From: Anaerofustis stercorihominis
GTDB taxonomy: Bacteria > Bacillota > Clostridia > Eubacteriales > Anaerofustaceae
Reading direction: 5' to 3'
Length of the DNA stretch: 64,000 nt
Assembly (NCBI RefSeq): GCF_024623185.1
Contig: NZ_JANJZK010000009.1
Location: 1-64,000, forward strand
The stretch's first letter is position 1; every line of letters starts with the position of its first letter. The notes below the pieces were generated by a model. That model was not told the origin of the DNA. It saw nothing but the letters and a program-made list of their open reading frames with translations, and did no database searches. The translations under genes and the position numbers were made by a program. This document shows positions 34,514 through 45,237 of this stretch, piece after piece.

Positions 34514-35131
34514 ATGAAAGCAGATGTATTAAACGTAAAAGGCGAAGTTGTTGAAAGTGTAAGCTTAAACAATGATATTTTCAAAATCGAACCTAATATG
34601 CCGGTTGTTCATCAATATGTTAAGGCATACCTTGCTAATCAAAGACAAGGAACTCAAAGTGCTAAAACAAGAGCAGAAGTGCGTGGGGGCGGTAAAAAGC
34701 CATGGAGACAAAAAGGTACAGGTAGAGCAAGAGTTGGTTCATCAAGAAATCCGGTTTGGACCGGTGGTGGTGTAGCATTTGCTCCAAAACCAAGAGATTA
34801 TTCTCAAAGCATCAATAAGAAAATGAAAAGACTTGCTATGAAGTCAGTGTTCTCTGCTAAAGTAAATGATAAAGAATTATTTATCTTAGACGAACTTAAA
34901 TTTGATGCTCCAAAGACTAAAGCTATGGTTGAAGTATTTAATAACTTAAAAATAAATAAAACTTTGGTTGTTATCGCGGAAAACGACAAGAATGTCGTTA
35001 ACTCTGTAAGAAACATTAAAGATGCTAAGTGTGCTACGGTAGGAACACTTAACGTATACGAAATGTTAAAATACAATAATTTGATTTTAACTAAAGATGC
35101 ATTAACAAAAATAGAGGAGGTATATAAATAA
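34514..35131 (+). CDS. rplD: 50S ribosomal protein L4
   Basis: 205 aa. The conserved exit-tunnel loop is visible as GGGKKPWRQKGTGRARVGSS followed by PVWTGGGVAF. L4 lines the peptide tunnel and is the usual feedback regulator of the S10 operon. The stop overlaps the rplW start (TAATG), so the two are coupled. Confidence 0.98.
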   Translation: MKADVLNVKGEVVESVSLNNDIFKIEPNMPVVHQYVKAYLANQRQGTQSAKTRAEVRGGGKKPWRQKGTGRARVGSSRNPVWTGGGVAFAPKPRDYSQSINKKMKRLAMKSVFSAKVNDKELFILDELKFDAPKTKAMVEVFNNLKINKTLVVIAENDKNVVNSVRNIKDAKCATVGTLNVYEMLKYNNLILTKDALTKIEEVYK

Positions 35132-35418
35132 TGAATCCTCATGATATTATTATTAAACCAATCGTAACAGAACAAAGTATGTTCGATGCAGAAAATAAAA
35201 AATACACATTCAAGGTTATGAAAAAAGCAAACAAGTATCAAATCAAAGATGCTGTTGAAGAAATTTTCGATGTAACCGTAAAACAAGTCAACGTTATGAA
35301 TATGAACGGAAAACTTAAAAGAATGGGTAGAACACAAGGTAGAAGAGCTAACTGGAAAAAGGCTATTGTTACATTAACAGAAGCTAGTAAAGAAATTAAG
35401 TTCTTTGAAAATATCTAA
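35131..35418 (+). CDS. rplW: 50S ribosomal protein L23
   Basis: 95 aa. [12 protein letters not shown] at the start and the beta-hairpin loop [20 protein letters not shown] fit L23. It sits at the tunnel exit, where trigger factor and SRP dock. Translation is probably coupled to rplD through the shared TAATG. Confidence 0.97.
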   Translation: MNPHDIIIKPIVTEQSMFDAENKKYTFKVMKKANKYQIKDAVEEIFDVTVKQVNVMNMNGKLKRMGRTQGRRANWKKAIVTLTEASKEIKFFENI

Positions 35419-35432
35419 GGAGGCGATTACTG

Positions 35433-36266
35433 ATGGGTATTAAAAAATATAAACCAACCTCACCAGGTCTTAGAGGTATGACAGTTTCTACTTTTGAAGA
35501 AGTTACAAAAACATCTCCTGAAAAGAGACTTACTTCTAAAAAGACTAAGACTGCCGGAAGAAACAATAACGGTAGAATTACTGTAAGACATCATGGTGGC
35601 GGTGCTAAACAAAAATACAGAATCATTGATTTTAAAAGAAATAAAGATGGTATTCCTGCAAAAGTAAGTGCTATCGAATACGATCCAAACAGAAGTGCAA
35701 ATATTGCATTATTATTCTATGCTGACGGTGAAAAGAGATATATCATCGCACCTAACAACTTAAAAGTTGGTGATACGGTTATGTCCGGTAAGGACTCTGA
35801 TATCAAAGTAGGTAATGCATTGAATCTTGAAGATATTCCTGTAGGTACAATCATTCATAATATTGAACTTAAAGCAGGTAAAGGTGCTCAAATGGCAAGA
35901 AGCGCCGGAACTTACGTTCAATTGATGGCTAAAGAAGGTAACTACGTAACTTTAAGACTTCCTTCAGGTGAAATGAGACTTGTAAGAAAAGAATGCAGAG
36001 CTACAATCGGTCAGGTAGGAAATCTTGAACATGAAATAATCACTATCGGTAAAGCCGGTAGAAAAAGACATATGGGTATTAGACCAACAGTCAGAGGTTC
36101 TGTTATGAACCCTAACGACCATCCACACGGTGGTGGTGAAGGTAAGGCGCCAATCGGTAGAAGCGGTCCTGTTACTCCTTGGGGTAAACCAACGCTTGGT
36201 TATAAGACTCGTAAGAAAAATAAACATTCTGACAAATATATTGTAAGAAGAAGAAGCGGTAAATAG
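35433..36266 (+). CDS. rplB: 50S ribosomal protein L2
   Basis: 277 aa, the largest and most conserved 50S core protein. [36 protein letters not shown] and [18 protein letters not shown] are present, including the His implicated in peptidyl-transferase function. Strong GGAGG site 8 nt upstream. Confidence 0.98.
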   Translation: MGIKKYKPTSPGLRGMTVSTFEEVTKTSPEKRLTSKKTKTAGRNNNGRITVRHHGGGAKQKYRIIDFKRNKDGIPAKVSAIEYDPNRSANIALLFYADGEKRYIIAPNNLKVGDTVMSGKDSDIKVGNALNLEDIPVGTIIHNIELKAGKGAQMARSAGTYVQLMAKEGNYVTLRLPSGEMRLVRKECRATIGQVGNLEHEIITIGKAGRKRHMGIRPTVRGSVMNPNDHPHGGGEGKAPIGRSGPVTPWGKPTLGYKTRKKNKHSDKYIVRRRSGK

Positions 36267-36276
36267 GAGGTAGAGG

Positions 36277-36555
36277 ATGAGTAGATCAACTAAAAAAGGC
36301 CCTTACGTGGATGAGAGACTTCTTAAAAAAATAGAAGCAATGAATGAAAGCGGCGAAAAACAAGTAGTTAAAACTTGGTCAAGAGACTGCACAATCTTCC
36401 CTCAAATGGTAGGACACACTGTTGCAGTTCATGACGGCAGAAAACATGTTCCGATCTTTGTTGTTGAAGATATGGTTGGACATAAATTTGGTGAATTTGC
36501 ACCAACTAGAACATTTAGAGGCCACGCAGGCGAAAAGAAGACTGGCGTTAAATAG
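36277..36555 (+). CDS. rpsS: 30S ribosomal protein S19
   Basis: 92 aa. [20 protein letters not shown] and the [20 protein letters not shown] segment are diagnostic. S19 pairs with S13 in the 30S head. It lies 10 nt after rplB. Confidence 0.98.
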   Translation: MSRSTKKGPYVDERLLKKIEAMNESGEKQVVKTWSRDCTIFPQMVGHTVAVHDGRKHVPIFVVEDMVGHKFGEFAPTRTFRGHAGEKKTGVK

Positions 36556-36575
36556 GCTTAATAGGAGGAAAATAA

Positions 36576-36911
36576 ATGGAAGCAAAAGCAACTGCAAAAT
36601 ATTTAAGAGTTTCACCTATTAAGGTAAAAAGAGTTGCTTCTTTAGTAAGAGGTAAAAACCTAGGCGAAGCTATTAATATTTTAAAACTTACAGGAAACAA
36701 ACCTGCAAAAGAAATAGAAAAAGTAGTAAAATCAGCAGCAGCAAATGCTGAAAACAATCATGATATGGACGTTACAAAGCTATACATCTCTGAAATTAGT
36801 GCTAATCAAGGACCTACATTAAAAAGATTTAGAGCTGGTTCTCAAGGTAGAGCGTCTATGATATTAAAAAGAAGCTCACACATCAGTGTAGTTCTTAAAG
36901 AAAGAGCATAA
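36576..36911 (+). CDS. rplV: 50S ribosomal protein L22
   Basis: 111 aa. LRVSPIKVKRVASLVRGKN at the start and the extended tunnel hairpin near LKRFRAGSQGRASMILKRSS identify it. Changes in that hairpin cause macrolide resistance in other bacteria; none is apparent here. Confidence 0.97.
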   Translation: MEAKATAKYLRVSPIKVKRVASLVRGKNLGEAINILKLTGNKPAKEIEKVVKSAAANAENNHDMDVTKLYISEISANQGPTLKRFRAGSQGRASMILKRSSHISVVLKERA

Positions 36912-36928
36912 GGAGGATGAATATCTAA

Positions 36929-37570
36929 ATGGGTCAAAAAGTAAATCCACATGGTTTGAGAGTTGGCGTAATCAAAGATTGGTCTTCAAGATGGTATGCA
37001 AAAGATAAAGACTTCGGAGACACTTTAGTAGAAGATTACAACATCAGGAAATATATTAAAACAACACAATATAATACCGGAATTTCCAGAATTGAAATCG
37101 AAAGATTCGGTGAAAAGATCAAAATCTTTATTTACACAGGAAAACCTGGAAAGATCATCGGTAAAGCCGGTTCTGGTATTGAAGCAGTAAGAAAACAACT
37201 TCAAAAGATGACTGGTAAAAATGTTTATATCAACATTATTGAAGTAAAAAATGTTGACTGTGACGCACAATTAGTAGCAGAAAACATCGCTCAGCAGCTT
37301 GAAAGAAGAATTTCTTTCAGAAGAGCAATGAAACAAGCTATCGGCAGAGCCCTAAGAGGTGGTGCTGAAGGTATCAAAACAAGCGTTTCAGGAAGAGTAA
37401 ACGGAGCTGAAATGGCTAGAACAGAACAATATAGTGATGGAAACGTGCCACTTCAAACATTAAGAGCTGATATTGATTATGGTTTTGCGGAAGCAGATAC
37501 AACATATGGAAAAATCGGTGTAAAAGTTTGGATAAATAAAGGCGAAGTTCTTCCAACTAAAGGTGAATAA
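36929..37570 (+). CDS. rpsC: 30S ribosomal protein S3
   Basis: 213 aa. [20 protein letters not shown], then a KH domain with [20 protein letters not shown], and the C-terminal [13 protein letters not shown]. It guards the mRNA entry channel and contributes helicase activity. Confidence 0.98.
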   Translation: MGQKVNPHGLRVGVIKDWSSRWYAKDKDFGDTLVEDYNIRKYIKTTQYNTGISRIEIERFGEKIKIFIYTGKPGKIIGKAGSGIEAVRKQLQKMTGKNVYINIIEVKNVDCDAQLVAENIAQQLERRISFRRAMKQAIGRALRGGAEGIKTSVSGRVNGAEMARTEQYSDGNVPLQTLRADIDYGFAEADTTYGKIGVKVWINKGEVLPTKGE

Positions 37571-37603
37571 TTAGTATTTCAATAAGGAGGATAAATAACA
37601 GTT

Positions 37604-38041
37604 ATGTTAATGCCTAAAAGAGTAAAACACAGAAAAGTACATCGTGGCAGAATGACAGGAAAAGCTACGAGAGGAAATAAAGTAACTTACGGCGATTACG
37701 GTATTCAAGCATTAGAACCTGCTTGGATCACTTCTAATCAAATAGAAGCAGCCCGTATCGCTATGACAAGATATATTAAAAGAGGCGGACAAGTTTGGAT
37801 TAAAATTTTCCCGGATAAGTCTGTAACAAAGAAACCTGCCGAAACTCGTATGGGTAAAGGTAAAGGTGCTCCAGAATACTGGGTAGCGGTTGTAAAACCG
37901 GGTAGAGTTATGTTTGAGCTTGCAGGAGTAGATGAAGAAACTGCAAGAGAAGCTATGAGACTTGCTCAACATAAACTACCAATCAAGACAAAATTTATCA
38001 CTAAAGCAGAACAAGAAAATTTAGTAGGTGGTGAAGCATAA
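37604..38041 (+). CDS. rplP: 50S ribosomal protein L16
   Basis: 145 aa. [20 protein letters not shown] is the usual clostridial start, 13 nt after [27 protein letters not shown] and [16 protein letters not shown] follow. It positions the A- and P-site tRNAs. The stop shares TAATG with rpmC. Confidence 0.98.
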   Translation: MLMPKRVKHRKVHRGRMTGKATRGNKVTYGDYGIQALEPAWITSNQIEAARIAMTRYIKRGGQVWIKIFPDKSVTKKPAETRMGKGKGAPEYWVAVVKPGRVMFELAGVDEETAREAMRLAQHKLPIKTKFITKAEQENLVGGEA

Positions 38042-38241
38042 TGAAAGCGCAAGATATTAGAAATATGAGTGAACAAGAGTTAAATAATAGGCTTTCGTCT
38101 TTAAAAGAAGAATTATTCAATCTACGTTTTCAACATGCAACAGGACAGCTTGACAATCCTTTAAAGATAAGGGAAGTTAAAAGAGACTATGCTAGGGTGA
38201 AAACTGTACTTCGAGAAAGGGAATTACAAGCTAACGCTTAG
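38041..38241 (+). CDS. rpmC: 50S ribosomal protein L29
   Basis: 66 aa, two long helices. [20 protein letters not shown] is the family core. It binds near the tunnel exit next to L23. The start overlaps the rplP stop. Confidence 0.97.
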   Translation: MKAQDIRNMSEQELNNRLSSLKEELFNLRFQHATGQLDNPLKIREVKRDYARVKTVLRERELQANA

Positions 38242-38259
38242 TAATTTTAGGTAGGATAA

Positions 38260-38514
38260 ATGGAAAGAGGAAACAGAAAAGTAAGAATTGGTAAAGTTGT
38301 TTCAAATAAAGGTGACAAGAGTATCGTTGTTGCTATCGAAACAATGGTAAACCATCCATTATATAAAAAGCGTGTAAAGAAAACAACTAAGTTCATGGCT
38401 CATGATGAACAAAACATGTGTGATGTTGGTGATATTGTTAAAATCATGGAAACAAGACCACTTAGCAAATCTAAACGTCATAGATTAGTTGAAATCGTAG
38501 AAAAGGTTAAATAG
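38260..38514 (+). CDS. rpsQ: 30S ribosomal protein S17
   Basis: 84 aa, OB fold. [20 protein letters not shown] and the [20 protein letters not shown] end identify it as an early 16S rRNA assembly protein. The ribosome-binding site, GTAGGA, is weaker than those of its neighbours. Confidence 0.97.
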   Translation: MERGNRKVRIGKVVSNKGDKSIVVAIETMVNHPLYKKRVKKTTKFMAHDEQNMCDVGDIVKIMETRPLSKSKRHRLVEIVEKVK

Positions 38515-38543
38515 CCTTTTGGCGTTTTAAGGAGGTTTAGAGA

Positions 38544-38912
38544 ATGATACAACAAGAAAGTAGACTAAAAGTAGCTGATAACAGCGGTGCAAAAGAACTA
38601 TTATGTATCAGAGTACTTGGAGGAAGCAAAAAGAAGACTGCCAATATCGGTGACGTTATTGTAGCAAGTGTTAAAAGTGCTGCTCCGGGCGGAATGGTAA
38701 AAAAAGGTGACGTTGTAAAAGCTGTTGTTGTTAGAACTGTAAGCGGTGTTAGAAGAGCTGATGGAACTTATATCAAATTCGATCAAAACGCTGCTGTTAT
38801 ATTAAAAGAAGATAACCAACCAAGAGGAACTCGTATCTTCGGTCCGGTTGCTAGAGAACTTAGAGAAAAGAAGTTCATGAAAATCGTTTCACTAGCTCCG
38901 GAAGTGTTATAA
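38544..38912 (+). CDS. rplN: 50S ribosomal protein L14
   Basis: 122 aa. [20 protein letters not shown] and [20 protein letters not shown] are diagnostic. It marks the start of the spc part of the operon and contacts the 30S subunit at the interface. Strong AAGGAGG site. Confidence 0.98.
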   Translation: MIQQESRLKVADNSGAKELLCIRVLGGSKKKTANIGDVIVASVKSAAPGGMVKKGDVVKAVVVRTVSGVRRADGTYIKFDQNAAVILKEDNQPRGTRIFGPVARELREKKFMKIVSLAPEVL

Positions 38913-38925
38913 GGAGGCTTTTATA

Positions 38926-39234
38926 ATGCATGTAAAGAAAGATGATAAAGTAATTGTTATTTCTGGTAAAGATAAAGGAAGTATTGGCAAAGTTATAAAA
39001 GGCTTTCCAAAAGAAAACAGAGTAATTGTTGAAAATGTAAATGTTAGAAAAAAACATTTAAAAGCAACAAATCAAATGCAACAAGCAGGTATTGTCGAAG
39101 AAGCATGTCCGATAGATGCTTCAAACGTTTTATTATACTGTGACACATGTAAAAAAGGTGTTAGAGCTGGCGTAAAAGTTAATGACGGCAAAAAAGAAAG
39201 ATACTGCAAAAAATGTAATGCAACTTTTAAATAG
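38926..39234 (+). CDS. rplX: 50S ribosomal protein L24, zinc-cysteine form
   Basis: 102 aa. The KOW motif VISGKDKGSIGKVIKGFPKE is followed by a C-terminal zinc-type cysteine set (CDTC and CKKC). It is an assembly initiator for 23S rRNA. The four cysteines are retained in this form, whereas many bacteria have lost them. Confidence 0.97.
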   Translation: MHVKKDDKVIVISGKDKGSIGKVIKGFPKENRVIVENVNVRKKHLKATNQMQQAGIVEEACPIDASNVLLYCDTCKKGVRAGVKVNDGKKERYCKKCNATFK

Positions 39235-39250
39235 TAGGGGGCAGTAATTA

Positions 39251-39793
39251 ATGAGTAGATTAAAAGAAAAATACAAAGCTGAAGTTATAAATGCACTTAC
39301 TGAAAAGTTCGGATATAAGAATGTAATGCAAGTACCAAAACTTGATAAAATAGTTGTTAACATGAGATTTGGGGATTGTAAAGATAACTCAAAACAAATG
39401 GAAGCAGCAGCAAACGAACTTGCTTTGATAACAGGTCAAAGACCTATTATGGTAAAAGCTAAAAAATCAGTTTCTAACTTCAAATTAAGAGAAGGTATGA
39501 CGATTGGTGCTAAAGTAACACTTAGAGGTGAAAGAATGTATGAATTTGCTGACAGACTTCTAAATGTTGCAATCCCAAGAATCAGAGACTTCAGAGGAGT
39601 TAATCCTAAGAGTTTCGATGGAAGAGGCAACTATTCTTTAGGTCTTAAAGAACAACTTATCTTCCCTGAAATTGATTATGATAAGATTGAAAAATTAAGA
39701 GGAATGGATATCGCATTCGTTTCTTCAGCAAATACAGATGAAGAAGGCTATGAATTACTTAAATTAATGGGTATGCCTTTCAAAGAAGCATAG
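39251..39793 (+). CDS. rplE: 50S ribosomal protein L5
   Basis: 180 aa. [40 protein letters not shown] and [20 protein letters not shown] match L5, which binds 5S rRNA and the P-site tRNA. The site AGTAGGGGGCAG is less ideal than its neighbours. Confidence 0.98.
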   Translation: MSRLKEKYKAEVINALTEKFGYKNVMQVPKLDKIVVNMRFGDCKDNSKQMEAAANELALITGQRPIMVKAKKSVSNFKLREGMTIGAKVTLRGERMYEFADRLLNVAIPRIRDFRGVNPKSFDGRGNYSLGLKEQLIFPEIDYDKIEKLRGMDIAFVSSANTDEEGYELLKLMGMPFKEA

Positions 39794-39806
39794 GAGGATA
39801 AGTTTT

Positions 39807-39992
39807 ATGGCTAAAAAAGCAATGGTAGAAAAGCAAAAAAGAACACCAAAGTATTCAACAAGAGCATATACAAGATGTAAAATATGCGGAAGACCTCATG
39901 CTTACCTAAGAAAATATGGTATTTGTAGAATATGTTTTAGAGAACTTGCTTACAAAGGTGAAATCCCTGGCGTAAAGAAAGCAAGTTGGTAG
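39807..39992 (+). CDS. rpsN: 30S ribosomal protein S14, zinc type
   Basis: 61 aa, the short zinc-binding S14 (type Z) of Firmicutes. [20 protein letters not shown] provides two CxxC pairs. The zinc-free paralogue, induced under zinc shortage in other species, is not in this window. Confidence 0.98.
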   Translation: MAKKAMVEKQKRTPKYSTRAYTRCKICGRPHAYLRKYGICRICFRELAYKGEIPGVKKASW

Positions 39993-40030
39993 AAATAATA
40001 TAAGAAAAGTAATTAAGGAGGTTTTCTAAT

Positions 40031-40429
40031 ATGTCTATGACAGATCCAATTGCGGATATGCTAACTAGAGTTAGAAATGCAAATAACGCAGGACACAAAG
40101 ATGTGATGATCCCTGCTTCTAATATTAAAAAAGCTATCGCCAACATTTTATTAGAAGAAGGTTATATAAAGAAAGTAGATTTTATAGAAGATAATAAACA
40201 AGGCATGATTAAAGTTACTTTGAAATACGGCAAAGACGGCGAAAAAGTAATTGCAGGCCTTAAAAGAATTTCTAAACCGGGACTTAGAATTTATGCTTCA
40301 AACGAAGAATTGCCTAAAGTTCTAAATGGTTTGGGAGTAGCAATTATATCAACTTCAAAAGGCGTTATGACTGATAAAAAAGCCAGAAAAGATAACGTTG
40401 GCGGCGAAGTTTTATGCTACGTATGGTAA
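40031..40429 (+). CDS. rpsH: 30S ribosomal protein S8
   Basis: 132 aa. [20 protein letters not shown] and the C-terminal [20 protein letters not shown] identify it. S8 binds the 16S central domain and is the spc-operon regulator in E. coli; no matching target was mapped here. Confidence 0.98.
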   Translation: MSMTDPIADMLTRVRNANNAGHKDVMIPASNIKKAIANILLEEGYIKKVDFIEDNKQGMIKVTLKYGKDGEKVIAGLKRISKPGLRIYASNEELPKVLNGLGVAIISTSKGVMTDKKARKDNVGGEVLCYVW

Positions 40430-40455
40430 TAGAAAATAGGAGGAAGAAATAGATT

Positions 40456-40992
40456 ATGTCTAGAGTAGGAAACGCACCTGTTAATTTACCAGCTGGAGTT
40501 GATGTAAAAATTAACGATAACGTAGTTACAGTAAAAGGACCAAAAGGTGAATTAACACAAGAAATAGATAAAGATATTATCATTGAAATCAACGATAATG
40601 TTTTAGAAGTAAAAAGACCTAATGACGATAAAAAATATCGTTCACTTCATGGTTTATCAAGAGCTTTAATTCAAAACATGGTAACAGGTGTTACTGATGG
40701 TTTTGAAAAGAAACTTGAAATTGTCGGTGTTGGTTACAGAGCACAAAAACAAGGTAAAACTTTAGTACTTAGCCTTGGATATTCTCATCCTGTAGAAATG
40801 GAAGATCCTGAGGGTATCGAAACAGTTGTTGACGGACAGACAACAATTTTAGTTAAAGGTATTGATAAACAATTAGTTGGCGCTCATGCTGCTAACATCA
40901 GGGAAAAAAGAAGCCCTGAACCTTACAAGGGCAAAGGCGTAAGATACGCTGATGAATTTGTAAGAATTAAAGAAGGTAAATCAGGTAAATAG
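40456..40992 (+). CDS. rplF: 50S ribosomal protein L6
   Basis: 178 aa, a duplicated fold. [20 protein letters not shown] at the start; the C-terminal [20 protein letters not shown] loop reaches toward the factor-binding centre. GGAGG precedes the ATG. Confidence 0.98.
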   Translation: MSRVGNAPVNLPAGVDVKINDNVVTVKGPKGELTQEIDKDIIIEINDNVLEVKRPNDDKKYRSLHGLSRALIQNMVTGVTDGFEKKLEIVGVGYRAQKQGKTLVLSLGYSHPVEMEDPEGIETVVDGQTTILVKGIDKQLVGAHAANIREKRSPEPYKGKGVRYADEFVRIKEGKSGK

Positions 40993-41005
40993 GAGGGGTG
41001 TATAG

Positions 41006-41374
41006 ATGATATCAAAAGTTAACAAAAATGAAATCAGAAAGAAAAGACATCTTAGAGTAAGAAATAAGATTAGCGGCACTCCTGAAAGACCAAGACTAAA
41101 TGTTTTTAGAAGCAATAAGCAAATTTATGCTCAGCTTATTGACGATGTAAACGGAGTAACTCTTGCGGCTGCTTCAAGCTTAGACGCTACGATCAAAGAT
41201 GAATGCGCTAAGGCTAAAAAACTTGAAGCTGCAACATTAGTTGGCAAAGAAATCGCAAAAAATGCTAAAGCTAAAGATATTAGCGCATGCGTTTTCGATA
41301 GAGGCGGCTATGTATATGAAGGTAGAGTTAAAGCTCTAGCTGACGGTGCAAGAGAAGCTGGACTTGAATTTTAA
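41006..41374 (+). CDS. rplR: 50S ribosomal protein L18
   Basis: 122 aa. [20 protein letters not shown] and [20 protein letters not shown] are diagnostic. It carries 5S rRNA together with L5. Confidence 0.98.
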   Translation: MISKVNKNEIRKKRHLRVRNKISGTPERPRLNVFRSNKQIYAQLIDDVNGVTLAAASSLDATIKDECAKAKKLEAATLVGKEIAKNAKAKDISACVFDRGGYVYEGRVKALADGAREAGLEF

Positions 41375-41391
41375 GGAGGCTAAAGGAAATA

Positions 41392-41895
41392 ATGAATAGA
41401 AATTTTAATCCTGAAGAATTAGATATAAAAGAAAAAGTTGTTGCGATTAACAGAGTAACAAAAGTTGTTAAAGGTGGTAGAAATTTCCGTTTTAGTACTC
41501 TTGTAGTAGTAGGCGATGAAAACGGCCACGTTGGTGTAGGCCTCGGTAAAGCTATAGAAATTCCTGAAGCTATCAGAAAAGGTATTGAAGATGCTAAAAA
41601 GAACATGGTAGAAGTTTCTTTGGTTGGTACAACAATCCCTCATGAAACAATCGGAAGATTTGGTGCCGGAAGAGTACTTATGAAACCGGCAGCTAAAGGT
41701 ACAGGAGTTATCGCTGGTGGTCCTGCCCGTGCAGTAATCGAACTTGCCGGTATTAAAGATATTAGAACAAAATCTCTAGGTTCAAACAATGCCAGCAACA
41801 TGGTAAAAGCCACATTAGCAGGATTATCTGAATTAGTAACAGTTGAAGAGGTTGCTAAAAAAAGAGGTAAGACTGTAGAAGAAATCTTAGGATAA
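41392..41895 (+). CDS. rpsE: 30S ribosomal protein S5
   Basis: 167 aa. The double-stranded-RNA-binding-like domain has [20 protein letters not shown], and the C-terminal part has [20 protein letters not shown]. It takes part in decoding accuracy and mRNA unwinding. Confidence 0.98.
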   Translation: MNRNFNPEELDIKEKVVAINRVTKVVKGGRNFRFSTLVVVGDENGHVGVGLGKAIEIPEAIRKGIEDAKKNMVEVSLVGTTIPHETIGRFGAGRVLMKPAAKGTGVIAGGPARAVIELAGIKDIRTKSLGSNNASNMVKATLAGLSELVTVEEVAKKRGKTVEEILG

Positions 41896-41909
41896 GGAGC
41901 GTGAGAGAA

Positions 41910-42098
41910 TTGGCTAAAGAAAAACAATTAAAGATTACGCTTAAGAAGAGCTTAATAGGTAGAAACGAAAGACAAAGAAAAAGTATTGAAGCATTGGGAC
42001 TTAGAAAAATCGGTCAAACTGTTTTAAAACAAGATAATGCTCAAATCAGAGGTATTTGTCAAAAAATGGACTTCATGTTAGACGTTGAAGAAATATAA
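41910..42098 (+). CDS. rpmD: 50S ribosomal protein L30
   Basis: 62 aa. [20 protein letters not shown] and [20 protein letters not shown] are typical. AAGGAG ends at 41899, so the TTG at 41910 is correctly spaced (10 nt) and gives [11 protein letters not shown]. The GTG at 41901 touches the site and is rejected. The non-ATG start may lower its translation. Confidence 0.94.
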   Translation: MAKEKQLKITLKKSLIGRNERQRKSIEALGLRKIGQTVLKQDNAQIRGICQKMDFMLDVEEI

Positions 42099-42112
42099 TA
42101 GGAGGTGTTAGT

Positions 42113-42556
42113 ATGAGATTACACGAGCTAAAACCTGCTGAAGGTTCAACAAGAAAGACAATTAGAAAAGGTAGAGGTACAGCTACAGGCAGAGGAAAAA
42201 CTGCCGGTAGAGGTCAAGACGGACAAAAATCACGTTCAGGCAGTGGTGTTAGACCGGGTTTTGAAGGTGGTCAAATGCCACTTACAAGAAGAGTTCCTAA
42301 AAGAGGCTTCTCTAACTATCCTTTCAAAAAAGAATTTGCTATCGTAAATCTTGATAGATTAAACGATCTTGAAAAAGATACTGTAGTAACTAATGATCTT
42401 TTAAAAGAACTAGGTATGGTTAAAAATAAATATGAATTTGTTAAAGTTTTAGGCGAAGGAGAAATAAAAGTTCCTTTGACCGTTAAAGTAAATAAAGTAA
42501 GTAAATCGGCTAAAGAAAAGATTGAAGCAGCAGGCGGGAAGGTAGAGGTATTATAA
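42113..42556 (+). CDS. rplO: 50S ribosomal protein L15
   Basis: 147 aa. [20 protein letters not shown], then the glycine/arginine-rich extension [20 protein letters not shown] that threads into 23S rRNA. secY begins 1 nt after its stop, suggesting coupling. Confidence 0.98.
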   Translation: MRLHELKPAEGSTRKTIRKGRGTATGRGKTAGRGQDGQKSRSGSGVRPGFEGGQMPLTRRVPKRGFSNYPFKKEFAIVNLDRLNDLEKDTVVTNDLLKELGMVKNKYEFVKVLGEGEIKVPLTVKVNKVSKSAKEKIEAAGGKVEVL

Positions 42557-42557
42557 A

Positions 42558-43814
42558 ATGCTTACAACTATCAAGAATGCTTGGAATATTCCTGAACTAA
42601 GGAAAAGAATTTTATTTACTCTTGCTATGTTATGTATATTCAGACTTGGTGGCTTTATAGCCGTGCCATTCATAGATACTGCTGCTGTAGATACTATGGT
42701 AAATAATAATTCAATGTTTGGATTACTTAACATAATATCGGGTAATAACTTTAGAACATTCTCAATATTTGCTATGTCGATAACACCATATATCAATGCA
42801 TCTATTATTTTGCAGTTATTGACAATAGCTATTCCGGCGTTAGAAAGACTTTCCCATGAAGGGGAAGAAGGAAGAAAGAAAATTTCTTCTTACACTAGAT
42901 ATTTGACTGTTGTTTTAGCATTAATACAAGCGTTAGGTATTGCATTCAGTTTTAAACAAATATTAACGACTGACAGTGCATTTACCGTAGCAGTGGTGGC
43001 ACTTACCATTACGGCAGGTACGTCCTTCCTGATGTGGCTTGGTGAAAATATTACGGAACATGGTATCGGTAACGGTATATCAATACTTATTTTTGCCGGT
43101 ATTATAGCAAACATTCCATCAGCTCTAGGTTACTTATATGAACAAGTAACTTCAGGCTCAATTACAGGAGTACTTTTAGTAATATTCCTTGTATTTGTAA
43201 TTTTAGTTATAGCCGGAGTTGTTGAAATCAATGAAGGTGTCAGAAAGATACCTGTTCAGTATGCAAAAAGAGTTGTAGGCAGAAAAATGTACGGCGGACA
43301 AAATACTCACATCCCGCTTAAGATAAACCAATCAGGTGTTATGCCTATAATCTTTGCGAGTACGATTACAATGTTCCCTGCAACATTGGCGTCATTCTTC
43401 CCTAACTGGGGATTTGCGGCATGGCTAAGTAAAGCTCTTGCATGGGGTGGCGCAGCGTCTACTATACTTTATGTAATTCTAATAGTATTCTTTACTTATT
43501 TTTATACTATTGTTACATTCAATCCTGATGATGTTGCAAAGAACTTGAAACAATATGGTGGATTTATTCCCGGAATAAGACCGGGACATTCTACAATTGT
43601 TTATTTAAAAAGAACATTAAACAGACTTATGGTTGCGGGAAGTATATTCCTTGTTGTAATAGCGGTACTTCCGATAATCGTGGGTAATGTAATGGATCTT
43701 AGTTTACAATTCGGTGGTACAAGTTTACTTATCGTTGTAGGTGTTGCTCTTGAAACTGTAAATCAATTAGAACAACAAATGATTATGAGAAATTATAAAG
43801 GTTTCTTGAAATAG
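42558..43814 (+). CDS. secY: Protein translocase subunit SecY
   Basis: 418 aa with ten predicted membrane helices, the core of the Sec channel. RIPFTLAMLCIFRLGGFIAV-like start, the plug-proximal ISGNNFRTFSIFAMSITPYI, and cytosolic loops VQYAKRVVGRKMYGGQNTHI and FIPGIRPGHST that contact SecA and ribosome. Encoded inside the ribosomal operon as in almost all Firmicutes. SecD and SecF lie elsewhere in the window. Confidence 0.98.
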   Translation: MLTTIKNAWNIPELRKRILFTLAMLCIFRLGGFIAVPFIDTAAVDTMVNNNSMFGLLNIISGNNFRTFSIFAMSITPYINASIILQLLTIAIPALERLSHEGEEGRKKISSYTRYLTVVLALIQALGIAFSFKQILTTDSAFTVAVVALTITAGTSFLMWLGENITEHGIGNGISILIFAGIIANIPSALGYLYEQVTSGSITGVLLVIFLVFVILVIAGVVEINEGVRKIPVQYAKRVVGRKMYGGQNTHIPLKINQSGVMPIIFASTITMFPATLASFFPNWGFAAWLSKALAWGGAASTILYVILIVFFTYFYTIVTFNPDDVAKNLKQYGGFIPGIRPGHSTIVYLKRTLNRLMVAGSIFLVVIAVLPIIVGNVMDLSLQFGGTSLLIVVGVALETVNQLEQQMIMRNYKGFLK

Positions 43815-43827
43815 TAGGTGATATAAA

Positions 43828-44475
43828 ATGAAATTAGTACTTTTAGGCCCTCCTGGAGCAGGTAAGGGTACACAAGCCAGTAGAATAGTTGATAAATATA
43901 ATGTGGTTCATATCTCTACAGGAGATATATTCAGAAAAAATCTAAGCGAAAATACACCTCTTGGTAAAAAGGCTAAAGAATATATGGATCAAGGACTGCT
44001 GGTTCCCGATGACGTAACTGTTGAAATGGTTGAAGACAGATTATCTTGGCCGGATATTACTGATGGCTATATGTTAGATGGTTTTCCAAGAACTATTTCA
44101 CAGGCTGAATCTTTAGATAAAATTCTTGATAAAGCTGGTGACAAGTTAGACTTAGCCCTTTGTATAGAAGCAGATTATTCACTACTTACTAAGAGAATTA
44201 CTGGAAGAAGAATGTGTAAATGTGGTGAAACTTATCACGTAGAATTTCATCCGCCGAAAGTAGAAGGCATTTGTGATAAATGCGGCGGCGAGTTATATCA
44301 AAGAGATGACGATAAAGAAGATACTGTAGTTAAAAGATTAAAAGAATATGAAGAAAAAACACAACCTCTTGTAGACTATTACGAGAAACAAAATATTTTA
44401 AAAACTGTGAATGGATCAAGAACAGTTGATGAAGTATTTGAAGATATTTCAAAGATTCTTGATGAGTGTAAATAA
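43828..44475 (+). CDS. adk: Adenylate kinase, zinc-lid type
   Basis: 215 aa; interconverts ATP + AMP and 2 ADP. P-loop GPPGAGKGTQ near the N-terminus, AMP site DGFPRTISQAE, and a long LID with a zinc set CKCGETYH...GICDKCGG. The zinc LID is characteristic of Gram-positives. The stop overlaps the map start (TAATG). Confidence 0.98.
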   Translation: MKLVLLGPPGAGKGTQASRIVDKYNVVHISTGDIFRKNLSENTPLGKKAKEYMDQGLLVPDDVTVEMVEDRLSWPDITDGYMLDGFPRTISQAESLDKILDKAGDKLDLALCIEADYSLLTKRITGRRMCKCGETYHVEFHPPKVEGICDKCGGELYQRDDDKEDTVVKRLKEYEEKTQPLVDYYEKQNILKTVNGSRTVDEVFEDISKILDECK

Positions 44476-45224
44476 TGATTGTACTTAAATCTGATCATGA
44501 AATTGACCTAATGAAAAAAGCGGGTAGTATAACTGCAAAGGCACACGATGCTGTAAAGAGATATATCAAACCCGGAATGAGTACACTTGATTTAGATAAA
44601 TTGGTTGAAGATGTTATCTTGACCAATAATGCTACACCGGCTTTTAAAGGTTATATGGGATTTCCTAAAAGTATTTGTTCTTCAATCAATGACGAAGTTG
44701 TACATGGGATACCGGATAAGAAAACCATAATAAATGACGGCGATATAGTAAGCGTCGATATCGGTGCTTTCTATGACGGATATGTAGGAGATCAGGCTAA
44801 AACTTACATGGTAGGAAATGTAAGTGAAACAGCTAAGAAACTTGTTGAAGTTACAAGACAAAGTTTCTTTGAAGGTCTCAAATGTGTTAAAGAAGGATAT
44901 CGTATAAGTGATATTTCCAGGGAAATTCAAAATTATGCCGAGAGTCATGGCTTTAGTTTAGTAAGAGACTATACTGGGCATGGCGTAGGACAGGAAATGC
45001 ATGAAGATCCCGCTGTTCCAAATTACGTTGGTGCAAGAAAAGGTCCGAGACTTCAAAAAGGAATGACAATTGCAATAGAACCTATGGTAAATGAAGGAAC
45101 ATACGATGTTCACGTTCTTGATAACGGTTGGACGGTAGTCACTGATGACGGAAAACTTTCTGCACATTATGAACATTCAGTAGCCGTAACGGACGGGGAT
45201 CCGATAATTCTTACATTATTATAA
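44475..45224 (+). CDS. map: Methionine aminopeptidase, type I
   Basis: 249 aa; removes N-terminal Met from nascent proteins. The five metal ligands are visible: two Asp in SVDIGAFYDGYVGDQAKTY, His in GHGVGQEMHEDPAVPNYVG, and Glu residues in IAIEPMVNEG and near HYEHSVAV. Its place between adk and infA is canonical. Confidence 0.98.
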   Translation: MIVLKSDHEIDLMKKAGSITAKAHDAVKRYIKPGMSTLDLDKLVEDVILTNNATPAFKGYMGFPKSICSSINDEVVHGIPDKKTIINDGDIVSVDIGAFYDGYVGDQAKTYMVGNVSETAKKLVEVTRQSFFEGLKCVKEGYRISDISREIQNYAESHGFSLVRDYTGHGVGQEMHEDPAVPNYVGARKGPRLQKGMTIAIEPMVNEGTYDVHVLDNGWTVVTDDGKLSAHYEHSVAVTDGDPIILTLL

Positions 45225-45237
45225 TGAGGATTTGATT